Below the pieces are notes generated by a model. It worked only from the letters and a program-made list of their open reading frames with translations, had not been told where the DNA came from and searched no databases. Made by a program: the position numbers and the translations under genes. This document shows positions 24,881 to 33,825 of a stretch of 64,000 nucleotides of DNA, piece after piece; positions within the stretch are counted from its first letter, which is position 1, and each line of letters begins with the position of its first letter. Source of the stretch: Streptomyces djakartensis (GTDB lineage: Bacteria > Actinomycetota > Actinomycetes > Streptomycetales > Streptomycetaceae); the NCBI RefSeq assembly GCF_014651075.1, contig NZ_BMWE01000012.1:186001-250000 (forward strand), read 5' to 3'.

Positions 24881-26281
24881 ATGGAGACCCAGCAGGGTGA
24901 CGGCGGATCCGTGGACCTGGACGGCGCACGGCTCGAGGCGCTGGATCCCCAGCCGCTGCTGACCCGGGACTACGAGACGCGTCCAGCGCTCGTGTACGAG
25001 CGGCTGCGGCAGCGGCACGGCCCGGTCGCGCCCGTCGATCTGCTCGGCGTACCCGCCTGGCTGGTCCTCGGCTACCGCGAGTCGCTCCAGGTGCTCCAGG
25101 ACGACGACGCCTGGCCCAAGGGCCTGGAGAACTGGCGGGCCCGCTCCGAGGGCAGGGTCCCGGCCGACTGGCCGCTCGGACCGTCCCTGGAGGTCAACCA
25201 CATCCTGATCCAGGGCGGCCCCGGGTACCGGCCGCTGCGGACGGCGTGGGACGCGGCGCTCAAGCCGTTCCAGGATCCGCGTCACCCCCAGGCCAAGCGT
25301 CTGAAGGCCGCCGTCACCGCCTACGCCGACGAGCTGATCACCCTGGTCGGGCAGGGCGGCCCGACGGGCCACGCAGACCTGTCCGCGCAGTTCTCCCGGC
25401 CGCTGCCGCTGATGGTGGCCAGCCATCTCCTCGGCTTCCCGGGATCGCAGGGCGACGACGCGCTGATGGACATGTGGCGCGTGCTGGACGCGGGCCCGGA
25501 CGCCGAGGCCGCGCTGGAGCGCCTGCTCGCGACCCTGGCGGAACTGGCCGCGCTGAAGCTTCAGAAGCCGGGCGACGACTTCCCCTCGTACCTGCTCGCC
25601 GCGCACCCGGACCTCTCGCTCGACCACCTGGCCCGCGAGCTGTTCATGCTGCTGGGCATGACCTCCGACCACGTAGGCATCCTCATCTCCAACACCGTGG
25701 TGGAGGTCATCTCGGGCGAGGGCAGCGTGCGTGCCAGCCTCTCCGCGGGGATGGTCAGGGAGTCCATGAACCGGGTGGTCATGCGCAAGCCGCCGCTGGT
25801 GAACTTCGTGCCGCGCTTCGCCGCCCGGGACACCCCGCTCGGCGCCTACACGATCCGGGCGGGCGACCCGGTGTGGGTCTCCCCGGGCGCCGCGCACGCC
25901 GACCCGCTCTTCGCCGACCACGTCGCCGCCGGGACCACCATCAGCACCCGGGCACACCTGTCCTGGGGGGCCGGTCCGCGCCAGTGCCCGGCGCGGGAGC
26001 TCGCCTCCACGGTCGCCGCGGTCGGCGTGGGGCGCCTGTTCGAGCGGTTCGACCATCTCGATCTCGCCCTGCCCGCCGACCAACTGCCCTGGCGTTCCTC
26101 CCCGTTCATGCGCGGTCTGCGCTCGCTGCCCGTGCGGTACGAACTCGCCGCGGTGCCCGAGGGCCGGCCGGCGGACGGCCCCGCGCCCGAGGTGGCAGAG
26201 GAGGTCCTGCCGGACTCCTCCGCCCGCCAGCGGTCCTCGCTGTGGCGCTATCTGACGGGCCTGATCCGCGGCGGCCGCTGA
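24881..26281 (+). CDS. Cytochrome P450 without the canonical ExxR motif
   Basis: A 466-residue soluble P450. The haem loop LSWGAGPRQCPARELA places the axial Cys at 369. The K-helix reads ESMNR (294-298) where ExxR is expected, followed by the normal PPLVNFVPRFAARD and GAYTIRAGDPVWVSPGAAHADP. The I-helix reads MLLGMTSDHVGIL rather than (A/G)Gx(E/D)T. Streptomyces CYP157 enzymes also replace ExxR by a five-residue pattern (EQSLW in CYP157C1), so this may belong near them. It is not in a conservon here. The ATG has ggaggg 10 bases before it; TAGGGT near 24808 fits a -10. Confidence 0.88.
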   Translation: METQQGDGGSVDLDGARLEALDPQPLLTRDYETRPALVYERLRQRHGPVAPVDLLGVPAWLVLGYRESLQVLQDDDAWPKGLENWRARSEGRVPADWPLGPSLEVNHILIQGGPGYRPLRTAWDAALKPFQDPRHPQAKRLKAAVTAYADELITLVGQGGPTGHADLSAQFSRPLPLMVASHLLGFPGSQGDDALMDMWRVLDAGPDAEAALERLLATLAELAALKLQKPGDDFPSYLLAAHPDLSLDHLARELFMLLGMTSDHVGILISNTVVEVISGEGSVRASLSAGMVRESMNRVVMRKPPLVNFVPRFAARDTPLGAYTIRAGDPVWVSPGAAHADPLFADHVAAGTTISTRAHLSWGAGPRQCPARELASTVAAVGVGRLFERFDHLDLALPADQLPWRSSPFMRGLRSLPVRYELAAVPEGRPADGPAPEVAEEVLPDSSARQRSSLWRYLTGLIRGGR

Positions 26282-26318
26282 CGGGAAGGCGGACCGGGAC
26301 CGGATTATCACCGCCCAC

Positions 26319-26333
26319 ACCGGGAATCCCGGT
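26319..26333 (+). terminator. Small hairpin between P450 and rhamnosidase genes
   Basis: ACCGGG and CCCGGT flank a 3-nt loop, 38 bases after the P450 stop. The stem is short, so termination is uncertain. Confidence 0.3.
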
Positions 26334-26398
26334 TCGGGCCGCACTCGCGCCCGGCCTGTCGATGCGTTTCACCGTGGCGCGTGGTGAGGAGCGTCTCC

Positions 26399-29083
26399 AT
26401 GCTCATGCAGGCCAAGGTCACCGCCCCCGTCTTCGAACACCACCGTGAGCCCCTCGGGATCGGCGAGCCCCGGCCCCGGCTGAGCTGGCGCACCGAGACC
26501 GACACCCCCGGCTGGCGGCAGTCCGCGTACGAGATCGAGCTGGTCGACGCCGCCGGCGCGGTGGCCGGCGGCACGGCCGGCCGCGTCGTGTCGGACGCGT
26601 CGGTGCTCGTGCCGTGGCCCGGCCCGGACCTGCCGTCGCGGACCCGGGCCGGAGCGCGGGTACGGGTGTGGGACGCCGAGGGACGGGTCTCCGCCTGGTC
26701 ACCGGTCGCGTACGCGGAGACCGGGCTGCTGGAGCGGGGGGACTGGACGGCCCGCCCGATCGCCCCGCACCCCGACCTGGGCATCGATCCGGGCCGGCCA
26801 CAGCCGGTCGTCCTGCTGCGGCGCCCCTTCCGGCCGCGCGGCACCGTCGACGCGGCCCGCCTCTACGTCACCGCCCTCGGCGTCTGCCGGCCGGAGCTCA
26901 ACGGGCGGCCGGTCGGCGCCGACGTCCTCACCCCGGGCTGGACCTCCTACCACCACCGCCTGCGCTACTTCACCTACGACGTGACCGAGCACCTGGTCGA
27001 GGGCGAGAACGTGCTCGGCGCGCAGCTCGGCGAGGGCTGGTACAGCGGCCGGCTCGGCTTCCACGGCGGCCGCCGGGGCGTCTACGGCGACCGGCCCGCC
27101 CTGCTGGCCCAGCTGGAGGTACGGTACGCCGACGGCAGCCGCGAGACCGTCCCCACCGACGGGCGGTGGCGGGCGGCGACCGGCCCGGCGCTCCGCTCCG
27201 AGCTGTACGACGGCGAGGAGTACGACGCCCGCCGGGAACGCCCGGGCTGGTGCGCGCCCGGCCCGGCCGGCGACGGCTGGGGAGCGGTCACCGAACTGGA
27301 CATGCCCCGAGGGGAGCTGGTGGCACCCACCGGCCCGCCCGTGCGCCGCACCCAGACCCTGGAGCCGGTGCGGGTCCTCACCACCCCGTCCGGACGCACC
27401 GTGCTGGACTTCGGGCAGAACCTCGTCGGACGCCTGCGCATCACAGTCCGGGGCGAGTCGGGACGGACCGTCACACTGCGCCACGCCGAGGTGCTGGAAC
27501 ACGGCGAACTCGCCCTGCGCCCGCTGCGGCAGGCGGAGGCCACCGACCGCTACACCCTCAAGGGCGACCCGGCGGGTGAGACCTACGAGCCCCTCTTCAC
27601 CTTCCACGGCTTCCGCTACGCCCAAGTCGACGGCTGGCCGGACCAGCTGAATCCCGACCACGTCGAAGCGGTCGTCCTGCACACCGACATGGAGCGCACC
27701 GGCTGGTTCGAGTGCTCCGACCCCCTGGTCGACCGGCTGCACGCGAACATCGTGTGGGGCATGCGCGGCAACTTCCTGGACCTGCCGACCGACTGCCCGC
27801 AGCGCGACGAACGCCTCGGCTGGACCGGCGACATCGCCGTCTTCGCCCCCACGGCCACCTTCCTCCACGACTGCTCCGGCCTGCTCGCCTCCTGGCTGCG
27901 CGACCTCGCCGCCGAGCAGCTCGCCCGCCCCGACGGGGCGATCCCGCCGCTGGTCGTGCCGGACGCCCTGCCCCACGGCTTCCCGGACGCGCCCCACGCG
28001 ATCTGGGCCGACAGCGCGGTCCTCGTGCCGTGGGCGCTGTACCGGGCCTACGGCGACTTGGGACTGCTGCGCGCCCAGTGGGAGTCGATGTCCGGCTGGG
28101 CGGACCAGCTGGAGCGGTACGTGAGGGACGGCGGCGGCCTGTGGCGTGCCGGGTTCCAGCTGGGCGACTGGCTGGACCCGGCCGCCCCGCCGGACCGGCC
28201 CGGTGACGCCCGTACCGACGGCGACCTGGTCGCGGGCGCCTACGCGGCCCGGGTCGCCGACATCATGGCAGAAGCGGCCGCCCTCCTGGACGAGCCGGAG
28301 CACGCCGAGCGGTACGCGCGGCTCGCCGAACGGGTCCGTGCCGCCTTCGCCGACGAGTTCGTCACCCCTGGCGGACTGCTCGCCTCGGACGCGCAGACCG
28401 CGTACGCCCTGGCCCTGCGCTTCGGGCTGCTGCCCACCGGACGGCAACGCGAGCGGGCCGGCCGGCGCCTGGTCGAGATCGTCCGCCGGGCCGGTTTCCG
28501 GATCGCGACCGGGTTCGCCGGCACGCCACTGATCTGCGACGCGCTCACCGAGGCCGGCGCGCCCGAGATCGCGTACCGGATGCTGCTGGAGACCGGCTGC
28601 CCGTCCTGGCTGTACCCGGTGACCATGGGCGCCACCACCGTCTGGGAGCGCTGGGACTCGCTGCTGCCCGACGGCACCGTCAACCCGGGCGAGATGACCT
28701 CCTTCAACCACTACGCCCTCGGCGCGGTCGCCGACTGGCTGCACCGTACCGTCGCGGGGCTCGGGGAAGCCGCGCCCGGCTGGAAGCGGCTGCGGATCGC
28801 GCCGGTGCCCGGCGGCACCCTGAGCCGCGCGCACGCCGCACACCTCACTCCGTACGGGCGTGCCGAGGCGGGCTGGGAGCGGCACGGTGACACCCTCACC
28901 GTCACGGCGGTCGTTCCGCCCAACACCACCGCCGTGGTGGAACTCCCCGGCGGCAGGCCTTTGTTCGAGGTCGGCTCGGGCCGGCACACCTTCACCGTGG
29001 AGGCCTTCGCCACGCCCGCCTGGCCGCCGCGGCCGCTGCGTCACCCGTTCTCCTCGCCGCAGGAGGACCCGGTGACAGGGTGA
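26399..29083 (+). CDS. GH78 alpha-L-rhamnosidase
   Basis: An 894-residue, probably cytosolic glycosidase (no signal peptide) that hydrolyses terminal alpha-L-rhamnose by inversion. It begins with a fibronectin-like and a carbohydrate-binding N-domain (LYVTALGVCRPELNGRPVGADVLTPGWTSYHHRL), then the concanavalin-like rhamnosidase domain. The (alpha/alpha)6 catalytic domain follows, with LPTDCPQRDERLGWTGD (~464-478; the Glu in RDERLGW is the likely general acid) and GATTVWERWDS. It ends with a C-terminal beta-sandwich starting near EMTSFNHYALGAVADWL. The ATG at 26399 follows gaggag. An MFS pump starts 49 bp downstream. Substrates may be plant rhamnosides or rhamnose-decorated metabolites. Confidence 0.93.
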   Translation: MLMQAKVTAPVFEHHREPLGIGEPRPRLSWRTETDTPGWRQSAYEIELVDAAGAVAGGTAGRVVSDASVLVPWPGPDLPSRTRAGARVRVWDAEGRVSAWSPVAYAETGLLERGDWTARPIAPHPDLGIDPGRPQPVVLLRRPFRPRGTVDAARLYVTALGVCRPELNGRPVGADVLTPGWTSYHHRLRYFTYDVTEHLVEGENVLGAQLGEGWYSGRLGFHGGRRGVYGDRPALLAQLEVRYADGSRETVPTDGRWRAATGPALRSELYDGEEYDARRERPGWCAPGPAGDGWGAVTELDMPRGELVAPTGPPVRRTQTLEPVRVLTTPSGRTVLDFGQNLVGRLRITVRGESGRTVTLRHAEVLEHGELALRPLRQAEATDRYTLKGDPAGETYEPLFTFHGFRYAQVDGWPDQLNPDHVEAVVLHTDMERTGWFECSDPLVDRLHANIVWGMRGNFLDLPTDCPQRDERLGWTGDIAVFAPTATFLHDCSGLLASWLRDLAAEQLARPDGAIPPLVVPDALPHGFPDAPHAIWADSAVLVPWALYRAYGDLGLLRAQWESMSGWADQLERYVRDGGGLWRAGFQLGDWLDPAAPPDRPGDARTDGDLVAGAYAARVADIMAEAAALLDEPEHAERYARLAERVRAAFADEFVTPGGLLASDAQTAYALALRFGLLPTGRQRERAGRRLVEIVRRAGFRIATGFAGTPLICDALTEAGAPEIAYRMLLETGCPSWLYPVTMGATTVWERWDSLLPDGTVNPGEMTSFNHYALGAVADWLHRTVAGLGEAAPGWKRLRIAPVPGGTLSRAHAAHLTPYGRAEAGWERHGDTLTVTAVVPPNTTAVVELPGGRPLFEVGSGRHTFTVEAFATPAWPPRPLRHPFSSPQEDPVTG

Positions 29084-29119
29084 GTCGGTGATCCAGTGGT
29101 GAGGCCCGGGGGGCGGGCG

Positions 29120-29134
29120 TACCGTCGAACGGTG
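29120..29134 (+). promoter_or_regulatory. Leaderless start: -10 TACCGT six bases before GTG
   Basis: TACCGT (29120-29125) and the GTG at 29132 have the same spacing as the arrangement before 8045. No ribosome site is present, and the in-frame GTG at 29096 lacks both signals. Confidence 0.5.
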
Positions 29135-30694
29135 GACACCGCAGGCAGCAGCCCGCAGCCGGCCTCACCACAGGGGACCACCACCAGGGAATCCGGTGGT
29201 GGTGGAAGTGCGATGGCGCTGCTGGTCATCGCCTCGTGCCAGCTGATGGTGGTCCTCGACATCACCATCGTGAACATCGCCCTGCCGCACATCCAGAGCG
29301 CCCTGGACTTCTCCACCACCAGCCTGTCCTGGGTGGTCAACGCCTACACCCTCACCTTCGGCGGCCTGCTGCTGCTCGGCGGCCGGACGGGCGACATCCT
29401 GGGCCGGCGGCGCGTGTTCATCTTCGGCGTCCTGCTCTTCGCGCTGGCCTCCCTGCTCGGCGGGCTCGCCCAGAACGCCGGCCAACTCCTCGGCGCACGC
29501 GCCCTCCAGGGCGTCGGCGGCGCCATCGCCTCCCCGACGGCCCTCGCCCTGATCAGCACGACCTTCCGCGAGGGCCCGGAACGCAACCGCGCCTTCGGCG
29601 TGTTCGCCGCGGTCTCGGCCGGCGGCGGCGCGATCGGCCTGCTCGCCGGCGGGATCCTGGTGGAGTGGCTGAACTGGCGGTGGGTGCTGTTCGTCAACGT
29701 GCCCATCGGCCTGCTCATCGCGCTCGCCACACCGCGCTTCATCAAGGAGTCCGAACGCCACCCCGGGCGCTTCGACATCGCCGGCGCGCTCACTTCCACC
29801 GCGGGCATGGTGCTGCTCGTCTACGGATTCATCAGGGCCGCGCAGGACGGCTGGCGGGACGCGCTCACCCTCGCCTCGTTCGCGGGGGCGGCCGTCGTCC
29901 TGGCGTGCTTCATCCTGATCGAACGGCGCTCCAGACAGCCCATCACACCGCTGCACATGTTCGCCGACCGCAACCGCGCGGGCACCTACGGCATCATGCT
30001 CTGCCTGGCCGCCGCGATCTTCGGCATGTTCTTCTTCCTCACGCTGTTCGTGCAGAACGTGCTCGACTTCAGCCCGCTCGAGGCCGGCCTCGCCTTCCTG
30101 CCGGTCAGCGCGGTGATCGCCATCGGCGCCGGACTCGCCTCGCGGTTCCTGCCCGTCCACGGACCCAAACCGTTCATGGTCGTGGGCGCGATCCTGGCGG
30201 CGGCCGGCCTCGCCTGGCTCACCCTGACCGACGTGCACTCCACCTACGCGGGCAGCGTCCTCGGCCCGATGCTCGTCTTCAGCCTCGGCATGGGCATGGA
30301 GTTCGTGTCGCTGACCCTCATGGCGCTGTCGGACGTGCCCACCCCGGAGACCGGCGCGGCCTCCGGACTGCTCAACGCCACCCAGCAGGTCGGCGGCTCC
30401 CTCGGCCTGTCCATCCTGGTCACCATGTACGGCACGGCCAGCACCAACGAGGCGGAGAAGCAGGTGCCGGACTTCCTCCGGCAGGCGACCCCGGCCGAGC
30501 GCCTGCGATTCCAGCAGACCGGCCAGCTGCCGAAACCATGGTCGGACGAGGTCCTCACCGCCGGCGTCTCGGCCGCCTTCGTCATGGCGGCGATCTTCAC
30601 CGCCGTCGCCGCGCTGATCGCCCTGCTGGTCATCCAGGTCCGCCCCTCCGACCTGGAACGCCTCAAGGGAGGAACGGGCCCCGGCCCGATGTGA
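29132..30694 (+). CDS. MFS drug/H+ antiporter, 14-TM (DHA2) type
   Basis: A 520-residue membrane exporter. After a Gly/Ser-rich N-terminus come about 14 helices. It shows the DHA2 start LMVVLDITIVNIALPHIQ, motif A LLLLGGRTGDILGRRRVF, the antiporter motif C region AVSAGGGAIGLLAGGILV and VLFVNVPIGLLIAL. The C-terminal third includes TPETGAASGLLNATQQVGGSLGLSI. It probably exports a drug or secondary metabolite using the proton gradient. It ends 13 nt from the convergent LAL regulator with no room for a separate terminator. Confidence 0.92.
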   Translation: MDTAGSSPQPASPQGTTTRESGGGGSAMALLVIASCQLMVVLDITIVNIALPHIQSALDFSTTSLSWVVNAYTLTFGGLLLLGGRTGDILGRRRVFIFGVLLFALASLLGGLAQNAGQLLGARALQGVGGAIASPTALALISTTFREGPERNRAFGVFAAVSAGGGAIGLLAGGILVEWLNWRWVLFVNVPIGLLIALATPRFIKESERHPGRFDIAGALTSTAGMVLLVYGFIRAAQDGWRDALTLASFAGAAVVLACFILIERRSRQPITPLHMFADRNRAGTYGIMLCLAAAIFGMFFFLTLFVQNVLDFSPLEAGLAFLPVSAVIAIGAGLASRFLPVHGPKPFMVVGAILAAAGLAWLTLTDVHSTYAGSVLGPMLVFSLGMGMEFVSLTLMALSDVPTPETGAASGLLNATQQVGGSLGLSILVTMYGTASTNEAEKQVPDFLRQATPAERLRFQQTGQLPKPWSDEVLTAGVSAAFVMAAIFTAVAALIALLVIQVRPSDLERLKGGTGPGPM

Positions 30695-30707
30695 GCCCCG
30701 GCCACGG

Positions 30708-33617
30708 CTACGGCTCGTGCCGGGTGCCCTTCGACAGGGCGTCGGGGAGACCGGACGCGTCCGTGCCGAGCTTGCGGTACACGGAGGACAGCAGATGCCG
30801 CACGCCCTGCTCGGTGAGCCGCAGGTCCTCCACGACCACCGACGCCGGGTGCCCCAGGGCCGTCATCTCGGCGGCCCTGCGCTCCTGCTCGGTCAGCATG
30901 TCGGTCGGCGCGTAGCGAAGGGGCAGCGGGCGCAGCCCCGCGGCGGACAGCTCACGCCGGGCCCGGGCGGCCAGACCCTCGGCCCCGCAGTGCACCGCCC
31001 CCTCCAGCCCCTGGTAGAGACGGTCGGCGGCGTCGTGCAGACGGCCACCGCGCACCAGCGCGGCGCCATGGCCCACCAGGGCACGGGCCAGTTCGAACGC
31101 GGCGGGCGACCGCTCCAGATGGTCGACGGCCTGCGTGTGCAGATCGAGCGCCGCCTGCCCGCCCGTCACCTCCGCCTGGACCCGCAGCGCCTGACCGATC
31201 GCGGACGCCGCCCCGAAGTCCCGGGCCCGCTTGACGGCTTCCTGGGCGTGCCGGACCGCCTGGCCGGGATCGGAGCGGGCGAGTGCCGACGCCAGTCCCA
31301 GCTGCCAGGGGCACCAGGCCGGATTGTGCCAGTCCCGCCCCTCCAGCCAGTCGCCGACCTCGGACAGCAGACGCGCCGCCTGAGCGAGTCGCCCCTCGGC
31401 CAGGAGCAGTTCGGCGTACACGGTGCGCGGATCGGGGAAGATGACGGCGTTGGGGACCACGTCGCCGTAGTGGTGGGTGTCGGCGAGCCGGCGCGCCTCG
31501 GCGGTCTGTCCCCGGGCCAGCAGGATCTGGATGAGGATGCCGATGGCGAACCACTGGGCGGGCACCGCTCCTTCGACGCGCTCGGCGGTGGCCAGCCCCG
31601 CCCGGACGAGTTCCTCCGCCTCCGGGAGGCAGCCCCGGCGGTAGCGGATGTAGCCCAGGAGCGTCCGGCCCTGCGCCAGATGGGAACCGCGCCAACCCCT
31701 GTGCTCACACTCGGCCATCCCCTCGGCGAACAGTTCCTCGGCGCGCCGCGGCTGGTCGCAGTACATGAACAGCAGGGCGACGGCGACGGGCACCTCGAAG
31801 CCGCGGTTCTCGTCGGTCCAGCTCATCCCGCCGCGCAGGGCCTCCCCGGCGTACCCGAGCGCGGTCCGCCGTGGCTCGCCGCGCACGAGGGCGTCCCACG
31901 CCCGCAGACCGAGGATGTAGCGCTCCTCCAGGCCGCGCCCGGTCAGTCTCGCGGCCAGCCGCGCCAGCCGGCGCGAGCGGGCGGACGAGTCGGGTTCGTC
32001 GGCGCGGAACGCGCTCCACACGAAGTGATCCGCCTGCATGCGCAGTCTGACGCGCGGGTTGGTGGCGCGCCGCGCCTCGTCGGCGGCCACGGTCGCGGCC
32101 TCGGTCAGCCGGTCGGTGTGGGCCAGCGCCTGGGTCAGCCGGTAGACCATGGAGGCGCGCAGGTCGGGGTCGAGCCCGCGTTCCTTCAGCGCCTCCCGGA
32201 GATGGCTGACCGTCGCCGTGGGCTCGATCAGGAAGGTCGAGCAGGCCAGCTCGTGGAGCAGGGCGGCACGGTCCTCGGGGGGAGGCGGCTCCCGCAACGC
32301 GCGGGTCAGTACGCGGCGGGCGGCCTCCGGGGCCCCGGCGCGCAGATACTCACGGGCGGCGGAGCGCAGGCAGGCGACCGTCTCGGCCCGGCCGTCGCAG
32401 GGCACCTCCAGCAGGTGCCGGGCGGCCGCGGTGGGGTCGGAGCCGAGCTCCTGGACGGCATGGGCGGCGGCGTCGTGCATGCCGACGCGCAGACCCGAGG
32501 GGATGTCGTGGTAGATCGTCGTGGCGATCAGCGGATGGACGAACTCCAGGCCGTCCGCGGGCTCGCCGGCGCGCGCGAGGATGCGGCAGGCGCGCAGCTT
32601 CTCGGTCGCCTCGGCGGCCTCCGCGCTGCCGACCACCGCGAGATCGGCGGCCGCCTCCATGGAGAAGGGCTCGCCCAGGACCGCGCCGGCCCACGCGAAG
32701 CGGACCGTGCTCGGTCCGAGCCGTTTGAGACGCTCGATCAGGCCCGGGCCCTTCACCGCCGCGGCGAGGTCCCGCATCACCGGCAGCTCGTCCTGGGTGC
32801 CCCGCACCTGCTGCTCGCGGAGTCCGATGGCCAGTTCGACGGTCTCGAAGGGGCTCCCGCCGGTGACCGTCCAGCACTCGCCGCAGAACTCGTCCTCGGC
32901 TTCCTCACCCACCTCGTCCCTGATGATCCGCGCCACAGCGGCCTCTCCGAGCGGGGACAGCCTGTGGGGGCGCTGCTCATGGCGTTCGACGAGCGTGCGG
33001 AAGGAGGTCGCGGCGGGCGGGAGTTCGTCCGGCCGGTAGCCGACGACGGTCAGGAGCGGGAGGTCGGCGACCCGGGGCGCGAAGGAGGCGAGCCAGTCGA
33101 GGGACTCGGTATCGGCCCAGTGCAGGTCGTCCAGGAGCAGAACGACCGGCGCGTTCATCATCGTCAGGCGCGTCATGACCCAGTCGAGGCCGTCGCGCAC
33201 TCCGGTCGGGTCCGGCATCCGGGCGGTGTCCGTCGCCTCGAGACCGAGCGCGGCACCGACGATGTCGTACCAGCTGCCCAGGAAGTCCCGGCGCTCCGTC
33301 TCGCCCATCGCGGCGAGGACGGGCTGCATGATCTGGCGGACGACGCGGAACGCCAGGCCCCGCTCGTTTTCACCTCCCCTGCCCGAGAACACCGTGAACC
33401 CCATCGCGGCGGCGCGGGCGCGCGCCGCCGCGATGAGTGTCGTCTTGCCCATCCCGGCCTCACCCGTGAAGGCGAGCAGCCCACCGCGCGGCGCCCGCCG
33501 CGCTCCGTCGGCGGCGTCACGCAGCCCCGCCATCGCGCGGTCGATGGCCCGCAGTTCCACGTCCCGTTCGAGCAGAGGCCGGTGCTCGGTGCTCGGTTGC
33601 CGCAGCCCATGGGTCAT
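30708..33617 (-). CDS. LAL-family (large ATP-binding LuxR) transcriptional activator
   Basis: A 969-residue regulator. The N-terminal AAA/STAND ATPase has Walker A FTGEAGMGKTTL (~50-61) and Walker B VVLLLDDLHWADTESLDWL (~158-176). A long helical, tetratricopeptide-like middle (~400-880) follows. The C-terminal LuxR helix-turn-helix (LTEQERRAAEMTALGHPASVVVEDLRLTEQGVRHLLSSVYRKLG) ends the protein. LAL proteins commonly activate antibiotic and terpene/polyketide clusters. It lies downstream of the P450-terpene synthase pair on the same strand, with a 208-bp gap that contains two direct repeats, and is a candidate regulator of that pair and of itself. Confidence 0.93.
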   Translation of the reverse strand: MTHGLRQPSTEHRPLLERDVELRAIDRAMAGLRDAADGARRAPRGGLLAFTGEAGMGKTTLIAAARARAAAMGFTVFSGRGGENERGLAFRVVRQIMQPVLAAMGETERRDFLGSWYDIVGAALGLEATDTARMPDPTGVRDGLDWVMTRLTMMNAPVVLLLDDLHWADTESLDWLASFAPRVADLPLLTVVGYRPDELPPAATSFRTLVERHEQRPHRLSPLGEAAVARIIRDEVGEEAEDEFCGECWTVTGGSPFETVELAIGLREQQVRGTQDELPVMRDLAAAVKGPGLIERLKRLGPSTVRFAWAGAVLGEPFSMEAAADLAVVGSAEAAEATEKLRACRILARAGEPADGLEFVHPLIATTIYHDIPSGLRVGMHDAAAHAVQELGSDPTAAARHLLEVPCDGRAETVACLRSAAREYLRAGAPEAARRVLTRALREPPPPEDRAALLHELACSTFLIEPTATVSHLREALKERGLDPDLRASMVYRLTQALAHTDRLTEAATVAADEARRATNPRVRLRMQADHFVWSAFRADEPDSSARSRRLARLAARLTGRGLEERYILGLRAWDALVRGEPRRTALGYAGEALRGGMSWTDENRGFEVPVAVALLFMYCDQPRRAEELFAEGMAECEHRGWRGSHLAQGRTLLGYIRYRRGCLPEAEELVRAGLATAERVEGAVPAQWFAIGILIQILLARGQTAEARRLADTHHYGDVVPNAVIFPDPRTVYAELLLAEGRLAQAARLLSEVGDWLEGRDWHNPAWCPWQLGLASALARSDPGQAVRHAQEAVKRARDFGAASAIGQALRVQAEVTGGQAALDLHTQAVDHLERSPAAFELARALVGHGAALVRGGRLHDAADRLYQGLEGAVHCGAEGLAARARRELSAAGLRPLPLRYAPTDMLTEQERRAAEMTALGHPASVVVEDLRLTEQGVRHLLSSVYRKLGTDASGLPDALSKGTRHEP

Positions 33618-33754
33618 GTGGTCTACCGCTTCCTGTCGTTGCTCCCCGCCGGACGGGGCGAGCGTACGCCCTCGTGTGCGCCCCTTGGCCGGGTCGGAAC
33701 AGCAGGTCGACAGGGAGGGTGAATTTCCCGCGGGAGCGCTTCAGGCCTCAACCT

Positions 33755-33797
33755 TTCGGGTAGCCTGCTCTGTTTCCACCCGATTCGGGAAGCCTGC
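33755..33797. repeat. Two 14-bp direct repeats and a dyad upstream of the LAL gene
   Basis: TTCGGGTAGCCTGC (33755-33768) and TTCGGGAAGCCTGC (33784-33797) match at 13 of 14 positions, 29 bp start to start. A CCCGA-t-TCGGG dyad (33779-33789) overlaps the second copy. They lie about 140-180 bp before the LAL start, just past the terpene synthase stop. They could be LAL binding sites. Confidence 0.45.
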
Positions 33798-33825
33798 GGT
33801 GAAGGCGACCGGTCGGGGCACACGA

